NCBI RefSeq assembly: GCF_004210375.1
Contig: NC_134833.1
Span: 24,494,063-24,558,062 of the forward strand
DNA from: Tachypleus tridentatus
Lineage: Eukaryota; Arthropoda; Merostomata; Xiphosura; Limulidae
Length of the DNA: 64,000 nt
Direction of reading: 5' to 3'
Shown piece by piece: positions 43,600-56,201 of this stretch. The notes under the pieces were generated by a model. The model saw only the letters and a program-made list of their open reading frames with translations, ran no database searches and was not told the DNA's origin. Each line of letters starts with the position of its first letter. Positions within the stretch are counted from its first letter, which is position 1. Made by a program: the position numbers and the translations under genes.

Positions 43600-43836
43600 G
43601 TAAAAATGTTTGTTTGTTTATCTATATTTAAAATAGGTGTGTTTTACTGTTCCAGATACACCACCAAAATATAAATTGTGTTGTGGTTTTTATCAATACT
43701 TCTCACATTTTTTGTAACATAAAAATAAATGTTTACCGTGTAAAGATAGTGAAGTCGTAAGATTTGTTTTTATTGTAGTGATAAAAGTTTATGTCTAATT
43801 TAAACCACCATGGTTCAGTGGCAAGATAAAAACTCT

Positions 43837-44100
43837 GGGCATGGCCAGGTGAGTTAAGGCGTTCGACTCGTAATCTGAGGGTTGCGAGTTCGAATCCCCG
43901 TCACACCAAACACGCTCACCCTTTCTGCCGTGGGAGCGTTATAAAGTGACGTTCAATCTCACTATTCGTTAGTAAAAGAGTAGCCCAAGAGTTGGCGGTG
44001 GATGGTGATGACTAATTGCCTTCCCTCTCGTCTTACACGGATAAATTATGGATGGCTAGCGCACATAGCCCTCGTGTAGCTTTGCGCAACATTCAAAAAA
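43837..44100 (+). repeat. SINE-A, mirror of 42658-42931
   Basis: Head gcatggccaggtgagttaag, B box gagttcgaatcccc, tail gcgcaacattcaaaaaac. Same insertion as in the left arm. Confidence 0.9.
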
Positions 44101-44108
44101 CAAATAAA

Positions 44109-44214
44109 CAATGCCTCCGGATTTACAACGCTAAAATCAGGGGTTCGATTCCTCTCGGTAGGCTGAGCAGATAGCCCTTTGCGGCTTTGCTATACGAAAA
44201 ACACACACACACAC
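44109..44214 (+). repeat. SINE-B, mirror of 42552-42656
   Basis: ccggatttacaacgctaaaa, tcaggggttcgattcctctc, tttgctatacgaaaaacaca, (ca)n. Confidence 0.88.
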
Positions 44215-45206
44215 AAATAAACAAGACAGATAATCGTATAGTTTCACGCTTGAACCAGTTAAGTATTTATTTAAATATGTTTTTAAATGACTATATGAAA
44301 AAAAAATTGTTTCAGATTATTGCGGACAAAATACAGAATAATTTATTTTCTGTGTTTTTAATAACGAATCTCTGAGTCAATTGGAATACGAAAGATAATT
44401 TGTTTCTTAGAAACAAACATTGGGTATTTTCTCAATTCTCTTGGATATTTTAAGGAATATTAATTATTGTATGAAGAACCTAACGGTTCTCAATTGCAAA
44501 ACTGAAAGGAAATATAGGAAAGACAATGATTTTCGAATGTGCTGAATGGATAAATTTTTCGCCGCGGCACATTGTCTCATAGAGTAGTATCTTTGTAATT
44601 TTTCCAGGTACATACTTTTAGCTCATAGCTCCGTCATCTCTTGACCGATTTGAGATCTAATTACAGTTTTGTACTCAGGAGGTCAAACCCTTTTGATTGA
44701 TGTATTTGACCAAGGTCAAGGTCTCAGGGGAGTAATTTACTCTAATCTTACCTACAAGAATTTCAGTTTTAGTGTAGAATGGTAAAAGTCTTGATACGTG
44801 ATGAGACTGAATAGGTTGGTATGTGCTTGGTATTATTACTGGCGCAGAAATATATAGCAAATAAAAAGGGGTGAAAAACATTGTAGATTCATTTACTTTA
44901 ATTTTAGATCTTTCTGTACTTTGTCAACAAAAACAGCACAATGTACCCAGTTGTCTTGGAGATTCTCCTTTAAGTAATATTTATTCATTCAGTTAATTAA
45001 AGATAGACAACTGATAATAAAGAAACCATCGCCTGCGAGCTCACAATTACATCTTAGTTTGCAAAACCAGATGAAACCATTCTGTAACTAAAACACATCG
45101 TACAGATCTGAGAACGCGTAGGTTAGTTTTCATTTTTTACGTGAGTTTTTCTAAGTGTTTTGTCAGAATGAGTTGCTTCTGTGTATAATTTCCAAATTCT
45201 TTTCAG

Positions 45207-45291
45207 AAAAAATCCCTAAATATGCTATAATCAGTGGCCTGCTGTCAGGATTTCTCATCGCTCTCTGCGTCACTTCCTTCTCTATTTACAG
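45207..45291 (+). CDS. Receptor guanylate cyclase exon: transmembrane segment (right-arm copy)
   Basis: Same 85 nt as 41482-41566, with acceptor ttttcag and donor gtatgt preserved and the frame intact. With the 43506-43599 exon it confirms the phase-1 junction that the left arm cannot show. Just past the donor this copy has gtaaagagg where the left has gtaagagg. Confidence 0.92.
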
Positions 45292-46055
45292 GTATGTAAA
45301 GAGGGTTTCAGGGATATTTTCAGCAAGCTATTAACTGACACGCACCTCAAAAACCAAGATGAATATTAAAAGTAAGTTCAACCCAGTAACTCTCAAAGAG
45401 GTTTGGTTTTGGACGCATCTTTTTGAGACAAGTTTTCCTTTGTTAACTGATATTTTTTAAAGTGAAATACACCATCCTCAAGTCTCCATACTAGCTAGTA
45501 CTAAGGTATACCTGTTGGTAGTAAATTCAGTACATATATCAGTAAAGCCACATTCTCAGAATCATTAACTGAGCAACTGCCAACATTTTAATTTTAATGT
45601 TTCACATTTAACTTTTAACTGAGATACGCGGGATTTGGGCCCGGTGTGGCCAAGGCGTTAAGGCGTTCGACTCGTACTTTGGGGGTCGCGGGTTCGAATC
45701 CCAGTCCCGCCAAATATGCTCGCCTTTTCAGCCGTGGGGGCGTTATAGGTAAGGTCAATCTCACTATTCGTAGGTAAAAGAGTAGCCCAAGAGTTGAGGG
45801 TGAGTGGCGATGACTATTTGCCTTCACTCTAGTCTTACGCTGCTAAATTAGGGGCGATTAGCGCAGATAGCACTCGTGTAGCTTTGCGCGAAATTCGAAA
45901 AGCAATCAAACAAATAAAGTTATAATGATAAGTTTACACTTCAGAACTCTACCCACTGGGCCGAGATTCCATACTTCGTTGTGCTATAAAATTAATTTAC
46001 AAATTTAGATTTCTAATGTATTTTGTGCATTTAAAAAGGCTTTGTTTATTTCAAG
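45292..46055 (+). other. Right-arm intron after transmembrane exon (764 bp)
   Basis: Mirrors the left intron, including its single SINE-A. No other content recognised. Confidence 0.7.
45637..45900 (+). repeat. SINE-A, mirror of 40861-41138
   Basis: Head gggcccggtgtggccaaggc, B box gggttcgaatccc, tail gcgcgaaattcgaaaagc. Confidence 0.9.
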
Positions 46056-46182
46056 ACGTTTCAAACAGGAAGCGGAGCTGGTTTCGATGACGTGGAAAAT
46101 AAAGTGGGAAGAAATAACCACGTCTTCTTCTATGAATGGACAACTAGGTTCCAGGACAAGTTTCGGAAGAAACAGTGTTTAT
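46056..46182 (+). CDS. Receptor guanylate cyclase exon: juxtamembrane segment (right-arm copy)
   Basis: 127 nt identical by eye to 40594-40720, with acceptor ttcaag|A and donor TAT|gtaaga. Open frame. The first intron bases differ by one T in a homopolymer. Confidence 0.92.
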
Positions 46183-46274
46183 GTAAGAAATAAATATATA
46201 TTTTTATCTTAGTGTCTAATATTTCCGCATTTTCTATCGTGTAAACCGTATTGGAAGTACGATGTTAATATTAA

Positions 46275-46381
46275 TTTGCTCTTTAATTCAAAACTACACA
46301 ATTGCCTATCTGCGTTCAGAGCACAGCAGGGACTCAGACTCTAGATTTTACAGATTGTGAATCTGTATAGTTACCGCGGTA
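46275..46381 (-). repeat. SINE-C-like, mirror of 40395-40503
   Basis: Diverged SINE-C order in the opposite orientation: aattcaaaactacacaattg to gttaccgcggta. Confidence 0.55.
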
Positions 46382-46832
46382 GAATATTATTACGTTATGA
46401 ATGCCTGTTTGTCCCTATTGTAAAATTTATCCACATGTGTATGTAACAAAGATAGGTAAGTGTCGAATAATATTAACATTAAACTAAACAAGGACTCTTC
46501 TGGCTCTGAGTTGTGGTCACACAAAGTAAATTTTATACGATATTTACATAATCTATTGTGTTGCTAAAACACAAATAACTGACGAACGAAACTTGTATAA
46601 AATGAGATTTAATTGTTATGACGAGAGACGTTACAACAGAAGAAGTCTTGGCCACTTGCGATATGGTCTGAGTAGTACCAGAGAAAAACTTGTACATCAC
46701 GTCTTGATGGACTGCACTAAATCTATGTCGTCTTCTCGTATATGTTTTTATTATTGGATATTTCAGTTATAATAAGTGTTAACTCGTTCATCATAATGCA
46801 AATAAGATATTAACAACGATTAGTTGGGCACG

Positions 46833-48135
46833 ATGTTAATAAGTGTTAAATGGTTTAGCATACCACGAACAAAAAGTTAATAAGTGTTAAATGGTTTAGT
46901 ATACCACGAACAAAAAGTTAATAAGTGTTAAATGGTTTAGCATACCACGAACAAAAAGTTAATAAGTGTTAAATGGTTTAGTATACCACGAACAAAAAGT
47001 TAATAAGTGTTAAATGGTTTAGCATACCACGAACAAAAAGTTAATAAGTGTTAAATGGTTTAGTATACCACGAACAAAAAGTTAATAAGTGTTAAATGGT
47101 TTAGTATACCACGAACAAAAGTTAATAAGTGTTAAATGGTTTAGTATACCACGAACAAAAGTTAATAAGTGTTAAATGGTTTAGCATACCACGAAGAAAA
47201 AAGTTAATAAGTGTTAAATGGTTTAGTATACCACGAACAAAAGTTAATAAGTGTTAAATGGTTTAGCATACCACGAACAAAAGTTAATAAGTGTTAAATG
47301 GTTTAGCATACCACGAACAAAAGTTAATAAGTGTTAAATGGTTTAGTATACCACGAACAAAAAAGTTAATAAGTGTTAAATGGTTTAGTATACCACGAAC
47401 AAAAGTTAATAAGTGTTAAATGGTTTAGTATACCACGAACAAAAAGTTAATAAGTGTTAAATGGTTTAGCATACCACGAACAAAAAGTTAATAAGTGTTA
47501 AATGGTTTAGCATACCACGAACAAAACGTTAATAAGTGTTAAATGGTTTAGCATACCACGAACAAAAAGTTAATAAGTGTTAAATGGTTTAGTATACCAC
47601 GAACAAAAAGTTAATAAGTGTTAAATGGTTTAGTATACCACGAAGAAAAAGTTAATAAGTGTTAAATGGTTTAGTATACCACGAAGAAAAAGTTAATAAG
47701 TGTTAAATGGTTTAGTATACCACGAAGAAAAAGTTAATAAGTGTTAAATGGTTTAGTATACCACGAACCAAAAGTTAATAAGTGTTAAATGGTTTAGCAT
47801 ACCACGAACAAAAAGTTAATAAGTGTTAAATGGTTTAGCATACCACGAACAAGTTAATAAGTGTTAAATGGTTTAGTATACCACGAAAAAGATGTTAATA
47901 AATGTTAAATGGTTTAGTGTACCACGAACAAGAAGTTAATAAGTTTTAAATGGTTTAGCATATCACGAACAAAACGTTAATAAGTGTTAAATGGTTTAGC
48001 ATACCACGAACAAAAAGTTAATAAGTGTTAAATGGTTTAGCATACCACGAACAAAAAGTTAATAAGTGTTAAATGGTTTAGCATACCACGGACGAAAAGT
48101 TAATAAGTGTTAAATGGTTTAGTGTACCACGAACA
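46833..48135. repeat. 41-bp satellite array, about 32 copies (mirror)
   Basis: Unit gttaataagtgttaaatggt, ttagcataccacgaacaaaa. The copy number matches the left array, while a few units differ in A-run length (aaaag, aaag, aaaaag). Confidence 0.95.
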
Positions 48136-48443
48136 ATATGTTAAGGTACGCTTAAATTAATGGGATTTGAATTTTATGAACAATTTATTGTTTGAACATT
48201 AAGTACACATTTATTAAATGACCATTACTCTGAGTTATACAGTTTCTAATATTGTATTTGGCTCAACCCTTCTCAAGCTTCTGGATAATAATAATTATAT
48301 AATTTTCCGTTAAAGAGTACCATTTTATCAACGGGCCACAGACGTAAACCAGATTGTGAATTTATCTCTTAATGTTAAAAATAGGCGACTTAATACTCTA
48401 ATATGCTGTTGTTGCCACACAAAGCCTGAAACTAAAATAGTTC

Positions 48444-48667
48444 TTTTGAAGTTCGCGCAATGCTGCACCAGGACTATCGGCGCTAGCCGTCCCTAATTGA
48501 GCAGTGTAAGACTAGAAAAGGCAGCTAGTCATCACAACAATTAGTGTGATTAACCGTCATGTTACAACGTCCCCACGGGTAAAAAGGGTAAGCATGTGAC
48601 TGGGAATCGAACATGCGACCCTCATATTGCAAGTCGATCGCTTTAACCACCTGACCCTGTCAGAGCT
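48444..48667 (-). repeat. SINE-A, mirror of 38111-38334
   Basis: Tail ttttgaagttcgcgcaatgc, shortened body, reverse B box gggaatcgaacat, head end ccctgtcagagc. Confidence 0.8.
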
Positions 48668-48778
48668 GAAATAGCTGCTTTTACAATCCCTTTCCATTCA
48701 GTTAGTCTTGTTTTAAGATGTATTTTAACATGGCTATCTTCGCTGATGTGGCTCCTGAAGAAGGAATATGATGCTAGC

Positions 48779-49065
48779 TTGTTTTTTGTTTGTTTTTGAA
48801 TTTCGCACAAAGCTACTCGAGGGCTATCTGTGCTAGCCGTCCCTAATTTAGCAATGTAAGAGTAGAGGGAAGGCAGCTAGTCATCACCACCCACCGCCAA
48901 CTCGTGGGCTACTCTTTTACCAACGAATAGTGGAATTGATCGTCACATTATAACGCCCCCACGGCTGGGAGGGCGAGCATGTTTGGCGCGACCGGGATGT
49001 GAATGTTTGGCGCGACCCTCAGATTACGAGTCGCACGCCTTAACACGCTTGGCCATGCCGGGCCA
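48779..49065 (-). repeat. SINE-A, mirror of 37712-37998
   Basis: Carries the same internal gtttggcgcgacc duplication as its partner and the same flanking atgatgctagc duplication. Confidence 0.9.
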
Positions 49066-49500
49066 TGATGCTAGCTAGTTATTATCTGTGACACATTAAC
49101 AAATTTAATTTTTGTAATATAATTAATGTCATTATAAAAAAAATAGTTTTTTCCCCCAAAAATATAATGACTCGGATCTTGTGTCATAGTGAAAAAATTA
49201 AATTTAATATGGCTACATATTAACTTAACCTGCTATCAGAGGCTGAGGAAACGCTTTTAATACATATTATTTTAATAATTATTTCTTTCATTCCCAAGGG
49301 AGTGGGAAGTGTGTATGTGTGTGGGGATAGTCATGGTGCAAAGTTTTACTTGAGCGACTAAAGCGAGGAGCATGCGCAACAGATGCACCCATTACTGTAG
49401 GGTCCAGGTCTGTGTTTTATACACTTCCCTGTTTTTCTTGAAAGTAATTTTCTTATTTTCACATATTTTTACCGAGGTAAATTTTCGTATTTCATGTGCC

Positions 49501-49627
49501 CCTCCACCAGTGGCACAGTGATATAATCCGCGAACTCATACTGCCAGAAATCGGGTTTCGATACCCGTTGTGAGCAGAGCACAGATAGCCCATTGTGTAG
49601 CTTTGTGCTTAGTTCCAAACAAACAAG
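49501..49627 (+). repeat. SINE-C, mirror of 37152-37278
   Basis: ccaccagtggcacagtgata, atcgggtttcgatacccgtt, gagcagagcacagatagccc, aacaaacaag tail. Confidence 0.88.
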
Positions 49628-49798
49628 TAAACCTATTTCGTGGGTTTTTACAGGGGTAGATTTTCCTCTTTAATGGATTTTTTTTTTACTGGACTAGATA
49701 GAAAAATTGGGGGGCCCTAGGGGACCACATCCTCCTTTCTATGCGCTACTGATTCGTATACATTTATATGAGTAGTTTCTGTAGCTCCGAGGGCTAGA

Positions 49799-49919
49799 TT
49801 ATTTGCTTGCTATTAAGCTCATAGTACACAATGGGCTATTTGTGCTTTTCCCTTCGCGGGTAATGAAACTCGAATTTTAACTTTGTAAGCAAGGAGATTC
49901 AACGCTGAACCATCAGAGG
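49799..49919 (-). repeat. SINE-C, mirror of 36860-36980
   Basis: tacacaatgggctatttgtg, cgcgggtaatgaaactcgaa, caacgctgaaccatcagagg. Confidence 0.68.
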
Positions 49920-50639
49920 ACGGACGGCGTGGAGCACGACTTAAACATTGCTTATTACAATATTATTCAATACCACTTGCAGTCTTTAATAGTGTGACAA
50001 CGGTCACAGGAAACCTCTGATGGCGATTCTCTTAGAGTACTTTCTGAGCTAAATCTTTAGCACTTGAATTAATTTAAGTTCGGTACTAGATTAAGATGCG
50101 TATCGACCGTCTCGTTGTTTCAGATCACGAGGTTTATAAATATATGTTTCTACAGCTCAATTATTTATGGTTTCACAGGAACATGCCAACGATGTTAAGA
50201 GACCTCTACTGGGAGATTTATAATAATAAGAAAATATTAATATATCAAAGAATAAGTGTTTTTTTATCTCTCTGCCATTCAGATTAGAATTTTCTCATAG
50301 CCAATCCTCAAATAAATTATTGATAGGTTAAACTATTTTATTTTCTTATCTTCGTATTTTACACGTAATTCCACTAAAATTGATATGGTTATCGTGTTTG
50401 GAATACCAAAGAAAAAGAAGACGTTTTTAACGCATCTACAGCGAACAATAATGAAAAAAATTAAAAAAAACTTTCTGAATGGTTTTGTAGACTTGATGTG
50501 GAACTCTTGACTTATCTGATATAACGTCGAATAGAAACGACAACGAAACGATGGAAGAAAATTAAAAGAAAAACTTTTCACTTTTGGTTCATCTAGATAA
50601 GCGCTCACAGTATTTTTTTCATTTTTGTGAAACATAATC

Positions 50640-51110
50640 GCTTGGAATATAAAGCAGTGAACGGTTATCACAAACGGGAATATAAACAAAAGACATAGAG
50701 AAGTCTAACTGTTTGGAATATAAAACACTGTGAGCGGTTATCACAAACGAAAATATAAACAAAAGACAGAGAAATCTAATTGTTTGGAATATAAAACACT
50801 GTGAGCGGTTATAACAAACGGGAATATAAACAAAAGACAGAGAAATCTAATTGTTTGGAATACACTGCAAGCGGTTATCACAAACGGGAATATGAACAAA
50901 AGACATAGAGAAGTCTAACTGTTTGGAATATAAAACACTGTGAGCGGTTATAACAAACGGGAATATAAACAAAAGACATAGAGAAGTCTAACTGTTTGGA
51001 ATATAAAACACTGTGAGCGGTTATCACAAACGGAAATATAAACAAAAGACAGAGAAATCTAATTGTTTGGAATACACTGCAAGCGGTTATCACAAACAGG
51101 AATATAAACA
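50640..51110. repeat. 65-74 bp tandem array (mirror)
   Basis: Unit taactgtttggaatataaaa, cactgtgagcggttatcaca, aacgggaatataaacaaaag. Same seven-unit organisation as 35670-36145. Confidence 0.88.
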
Positions 51111-51839
51111 AAAGCTAAGTAGATAAATATAATAATTCTTTATGATATAAAACTTTGTTCACGTATATTAAAAAATAAAATATTAAATAAATAAAGTAGA
51201 CAAACTATTCGGGCGATTAAACTTTAAAAAACAAGAAGAAAAAATCGTTTTATTTTTTATCTGAATTGAACAAACCAACTAGCTGTAACAAATAAATATT
51301 TAACTTGTTTTTTTCGAAACGTACGGTTTGTACATTTTTTGCAACCCCCTAGTAAATCAGCGGCAAGTCTGAGGGTTTAGAGCAGGGGTGTGCAACAGGC
51401 GGCCCGCCAAGCCATTTAGTGTGGCCCTAGTTGTTGTAATCTAACCATGTGGCCTGATCTGTAATCCAACGCAAATGGAATATTTTTAAAAGCATCGATC
51501 CTACGGGATTCCCAGGCTTCGACTCGACAAACTTCTAAAATTATCTTTACTAGAGAGGAGCAGGCCGAATTCGATTGGTCGGCCTCCTTAGGGCATGAAT
51601 AGGTGACGTGCACTAGCACTATTGTCTACGACTCAACGTCATGTCCTGAACCTCGCCTTCGCCCGCTGGCGACAATTTTCCCTAACCTCTGCTGTCCGTC
51701 ATTCATTATTGGTGAAAATTTTATTACCTTTTACAGTTACTACAAGAGATTGAAGGTAAATTGATTATTATTTAGCATATTGTTGTGACTTTACTGAATT
51801 TATTAAAATTTTGCTTTCAGATGCATCTGATTCTATGTA

Positions 51840-52289
51840 CAGTGTGACCTCGTTATTCGCGGGGTTACGTTCTTTACCCTCCCGCGAATAGCGAAAACCG
51901 CGAATATTGGATGCAGTTTTAAAACGTATATGTATGCGATTATATACTATATGAAATGCTTCCCAAACACTAATGATACTTATACTCATTGATGCAGTAA
52001 TAATGTAGCAATATTGCATACTGTTATGTATTTCACTAAATTGTACCGTGCGTTACCGGGCTGTGCTTTGCCGTTTGCGTTGTTGGGGAAGCTGAGGCAG
52101 TCAGCCAATAGCAGTCCAATCTTGTTTGGTGAAGACGACAATTGATAAAACGGCTTGATTGAGTAAATACAACAGAAATCTCCTCGAAAAGCCCTTTCAG
52201 TCTCTGTGACCTACAAAACGCAGTTCGCGCATAACCCGCGAATATGCGGGGCCGCGAATGGCGAACCGCGAATAGGCGAGGTCACACTG
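51840..52289. mobile_element. Pogo/Tigger-type MITE, mirror copy
   Basis: Same cagtgtgacctcg terminal repeats and TA flanks; about 450 bp, nested in the hAT element as in the left arm. Confidence 0.88.
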
Positions 52290-52461
52290 TATTTTGCTAT
52301 TCTCAATTAATTTAAGTACCGGAAGGCTATGATCGGGATGCCAATTTAGAAACATGTGTTTCTGTCCATAAGAGGTTCCATGTGTAAATAAATTCTATGT
52401 TTTTTTTCTACTTTGCTATTTTCGTGAGAATAATTTTTGTTTTGATTTCAGGGCTAGTAAA

Positions 52462-54245
52462 ATGTCAGCAGTTAAGAAACGAAAAATTGATGATGAGGAA
52501 GGTTATTCAACAGTGAATGGTGCACAAAATATCTTGTTGTCCCACATAATCAAGGTGTTGTCTGCCTCGTCTGTCAAACTACAATTGCAGTCATGAAAGA
52601 GTACAATATTAAGCGACATTACGCAACTAAGCATTCCTCCCAGTTTGATGAAATTGTTGGTCAGGCACGAAAGGACAAAATTGAACATTTAAAACATCCA
52701 TTGAAAAGCAACAAGGTGTTTTTACCACTTTCAAGAAAATTCAGAACTGGTGACAAAACTGAGTTTTAAGCTTTGTGAATGTATGGCAGAAAAGGAAAGC
52801 CTTTCAGTGATGGAGAATTTATTAAAATTGTTTAACAATATTCACAGAATATGCATGTCCAGAGAAAAATATTTGGTGGAGCAAACTAGCCTTTCCCTTT
52901 ACTGTCTCAAGCAGGACAAAAGATCTTTCAGAGGACATCAAAGAAACTTTGAAAGAGAGATTGAATTCGTCTGAAGCTTTCAGTCTGGCTTTGGATGAAA
53001 GCACTGATATCAATGACACATCCCAACTTGTCATTTTCATCAGAGCTGTTACTGCAGGCTTTGATGTTTTCGAAGAGTTTTAGATATGGCAAGCCTTTCC
53101 TCCACAACCACAGGACAGGATATTTGTGAACAAGTGCTTAAGGCTGTAGAAAAGTTTGAACTGAATCCTTATAAATTATGTGGTGTTACAACAGATGGTG
53201 CTCCTTCCATGACAGGTAGGACAAATGGATTCACCAAGAAATTTCTAACTGCAATTGGAGCACAAGACGTAGTTGTAAGCCATTGCATTATTCACCAAGA
53301 GAGCTTGTGCACCAAAGTTCTGGATTTTGCAGAAGTCATGAAAAATGTCGTCCAATGCGTAAATTATATTCGAACACGAGGATTAAATCATCGACAATTT
53401 AAAACTTTTTTAGATGAGCTGGACAGTGAGTATTCAGATGTTTTGTACTTCTCTGCTGTACGTTGGCTTAGTAGAGCTGCTACTTTGAAGAGATTCTGGA
53501 ATCTGCGAGAGGAGATTAAGTTCTTCATGGAGAGCAAACGTCAGAATGTGGACTTCTTGAGCAATGAGAACTGGCTGAATGACTTAGCATTCCTCACAAA
53601 CATTACACAGCGTCTGTCTGATTTAAACTTAAAACTACAAGGGAAAAGTCAACTTGTGAATAAGTTGTTTGAGCATATTTGTGCTTTTGAGAAAAAATCG
53701 GAACTTTTCCAGGTTCAGTTGAGAAGAGCCATATTGACCCATTTTACATGTCTTGCAACCAGGAAACTGGAATTTCCTAATCTGGATTGCAACAAATATG
53801 GAACCAGTGTACAAAAGCTGCGTGATGAGTTTGCAAACAGATTTCCAGATTTCAGACAAACTGAAATTAGATTGAAATTGTTCGCTCAACCTTTTGATTT
53901 GCCAGTGGAAGACAGTCCTGATGATTGCCAAATGGAACTCATTGAACTGCAGGCTGACATGGACACTAAAGGAAATTCTCTGAAAACAGTTTGCTAGACT
54001 TTTACAAACTCTGTGTACGTGAAAAGTTTCCCAATTTGTCCCGTCATGCACAAAGAATTGCCTCCCTTTTTGGTAGCACCTACTGCTGTGAGCAATTTTT
54101 CTCCAAAATGAAGCTCATCAAAACCAAATGTAGAAGTCAGCTGACTGATGAACATTTGACCAGTCAGTTAAGAGTGGCAACCACTTCTGTCAAAGCTGAT
54201 ATTGACAAGCTCTGCAAGGACTCTAAATTTCAAGTGTCGCACTAA
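52462..54245 (+). pseudogene. hAT transposase pseudogene (right-arm copy)
   Basis: Same blocks as the left copy: MSAVKKRKI start, BED-finger remnant, catalytic-Asp blocks, C-terminal dimerization segment. The long frame that is open in the left arm is broken here near 53970, where GACACTAAAGG has one A fewer than the left copy's run, giving separate frames of 303 and 84 codons. Confidence 0.88.
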
Positions 54246-54559
54246 AATGATCACTCATGCAAAAAAATATAAAATATTATTGCTTGCATTTTGAGAATTT
54301 TTTAAATTTATTGTGCATGTACACGAATAAGCTTGTTTTTTAAGTGGCCCCGCTTGATTGATGAAGTTGGTTATATGGCCCACCGACGAAAAATGTTGCA
54401 CACCCCTGGTTTAGAGTGTAGATAGATAATTGTGTAGTTTTGTACTTAACAATAAAGAAACATAACATTTTTTACGGCGATTTTTACTAAACTATTTGTA
54501 TATCTTTTACATTTTACTTTTGTTTACGACATACCACATTGCTCTGCAATGTATCATTT

Positions 54560-55633
54560 TTTACATACATTATCTAACTGGGTATTGTAATTTTTCTTTA
54601 GGTTTACCAATCACTTTTTAATTAATGAAACTTAACACATAGAAACACATTATAATTTTACATACAATATCTAACTGGGTATTGTAATTTTTCTTTAGGT
54701 TTACCAATCACTTTTTAATTAATGAAACTTAACACATAGAAACACATAATAATTTTACATACAATATCTAACTGGGTATTGTAATTTTTCTTTAGGTTTA
54801 CCAATCATTTTTAATTAATGAAACTTGACACATAGAAACACATAATAATTTTACATACAATATCTAACTGGGTATTGTAATTTTTCTTTAGGTTTACCAA
54901 TCACTTTTTAATTAATGAAACTTAACACATAGAAACACATTATAATTTTACATACAATATCTAACTGGGTATTGTAATTTTTTCTTTAGGTTTACCAATC
55001 ACTTTTAATTAATGAAACTTAACACATAGAAACACATAATAATTTTACATACATTATCTAACTGGGTATTGTAATTTTTTTTTAGGTTTACCAATCACTT
55101 TTTAATTAATGAAACTTAACACATAGAAACACATTATAATTTTACATACAATATCTAACTGGGTATTGTAATTTTTCTTTAGGTTTACCAATCTCTTTTT
55201 TAATTAATGAAACTTAACACATAGAAACACATAATAATTTTACATACAATATCTAACTGGGTATTGTAATTTTTCTTTAGGTTTACCAATCACTTTTTAA
55301 TTAATGAAACTTAACACATAGAAACACATTATAACTTTACATACAATATCTAACTGGGTATTGTAATTTTTCTTTAGGTTTACCAATCACTTTTTAATTA
55401 ATGAAACTTAACACATAGAAACACATAATAATTTTACATACATTATCTAACTGGGTATTGTAATTTTTCTTTAGGTTTACCAATCATTTTTAATTAATGA
55501 AACTTAACACATAGAAACACATAATAATTTTACATACATTATCTAACTGGGTATTGCAATTTTTCTTTAGGTTTACCAATCATTTTAATTAATGAAACTT
55601 AACACATAGAAACACATAATAATTACAATTTCC
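54560..55633. repeat. 97-bp satellite-like array, about 11 copies (mirror)
   Basis: Unit ttttacatacaatatctaac, tgggtattgtaatttttctt, taggtttaccaatcactttt, taattaatgaaacttaacac, atagaaacacataata. Confidence 0.93.
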
Positions 55634-55888
55634 ACTGTAACTATGTAGTTATTTAAAATACGTATATATATATATACCCCATCACCAAACACATCTTTGG
55701 TAAGAGAAAATCACCAGTTCTTAAATGTTTCACGTTGTTTTTATATGTTTATTAAACATATTTTATGTTAGAAAAGAGTTAAACTATCAATGCTACAGCT
55801 GTGTTTTCATCTAAAAGTTAAATCATTTTACCAAACGGTGTTCCAAACTGTTCGTGTAATTAAGTGATCAAATAAAGTATGTTTTCGC

Positions 55889-56201
55889 TCCTTTAGTCGG
55901 ATGAGGAACTACTTTAGTCGTATGAGGAACTACTTTAGTCGTATGAAGGACTACTTTAGTCGTATGAGGAACTACTTTAGTCGTATGAGGAACTACTTTA
56001 GTCGTATGAGGAACTACTTTAGTCGTATGAAGGACTACTTTAGTCGTATGAAGGACTACTTTAGTCGTATGAGGAACTACTTTAGTCGGATGAGGAACTA
56101 CTTTAGTCGTATGAAGGACTACTTTAGTCGTATGAAGGACTACTTTAGTCGTATGAAGGACTACTTTAGTCGTATGAGGAACTACTTTAGTCATATGAAG
56201 G
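55889..56201. repeat. 21-bp minisatellite, about 15 copies (mirror)
   Basis: Unit actttagtcgtatgaggaac or ...gaaggac. The plus-strand accidental frame spells the same order of unit variants as the left array's minus strand. Confidence 0.93.

Larger units (their letters stand above)
43600..45206 (+). other. Right-arm intron between extracellular and transmembrane exons (1.6 kb)
   Basis: 43600-43761 is unique to the right contig. From 43762 on it mirrors 41567-43005, including SINE-A and SINE-B. 44215-45206 shows nothing recognised. Confidence 0.7.
51383..54408 (+). mobile_element. hAT transposon, mirror copy, with target duplication
   Basis: Terminal caggggtgtgcaaca and tgttgcacacccctg, flanked by gtttagag on both sides (51375-51382, 54409-54416). 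At its left end it reads aggcggcccgccaagcc where the left-arm copy (in this orientation) reads aggcaacccataagcc, a cluster of differences in a CpG-rich stretch. Confidence 0.93.
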
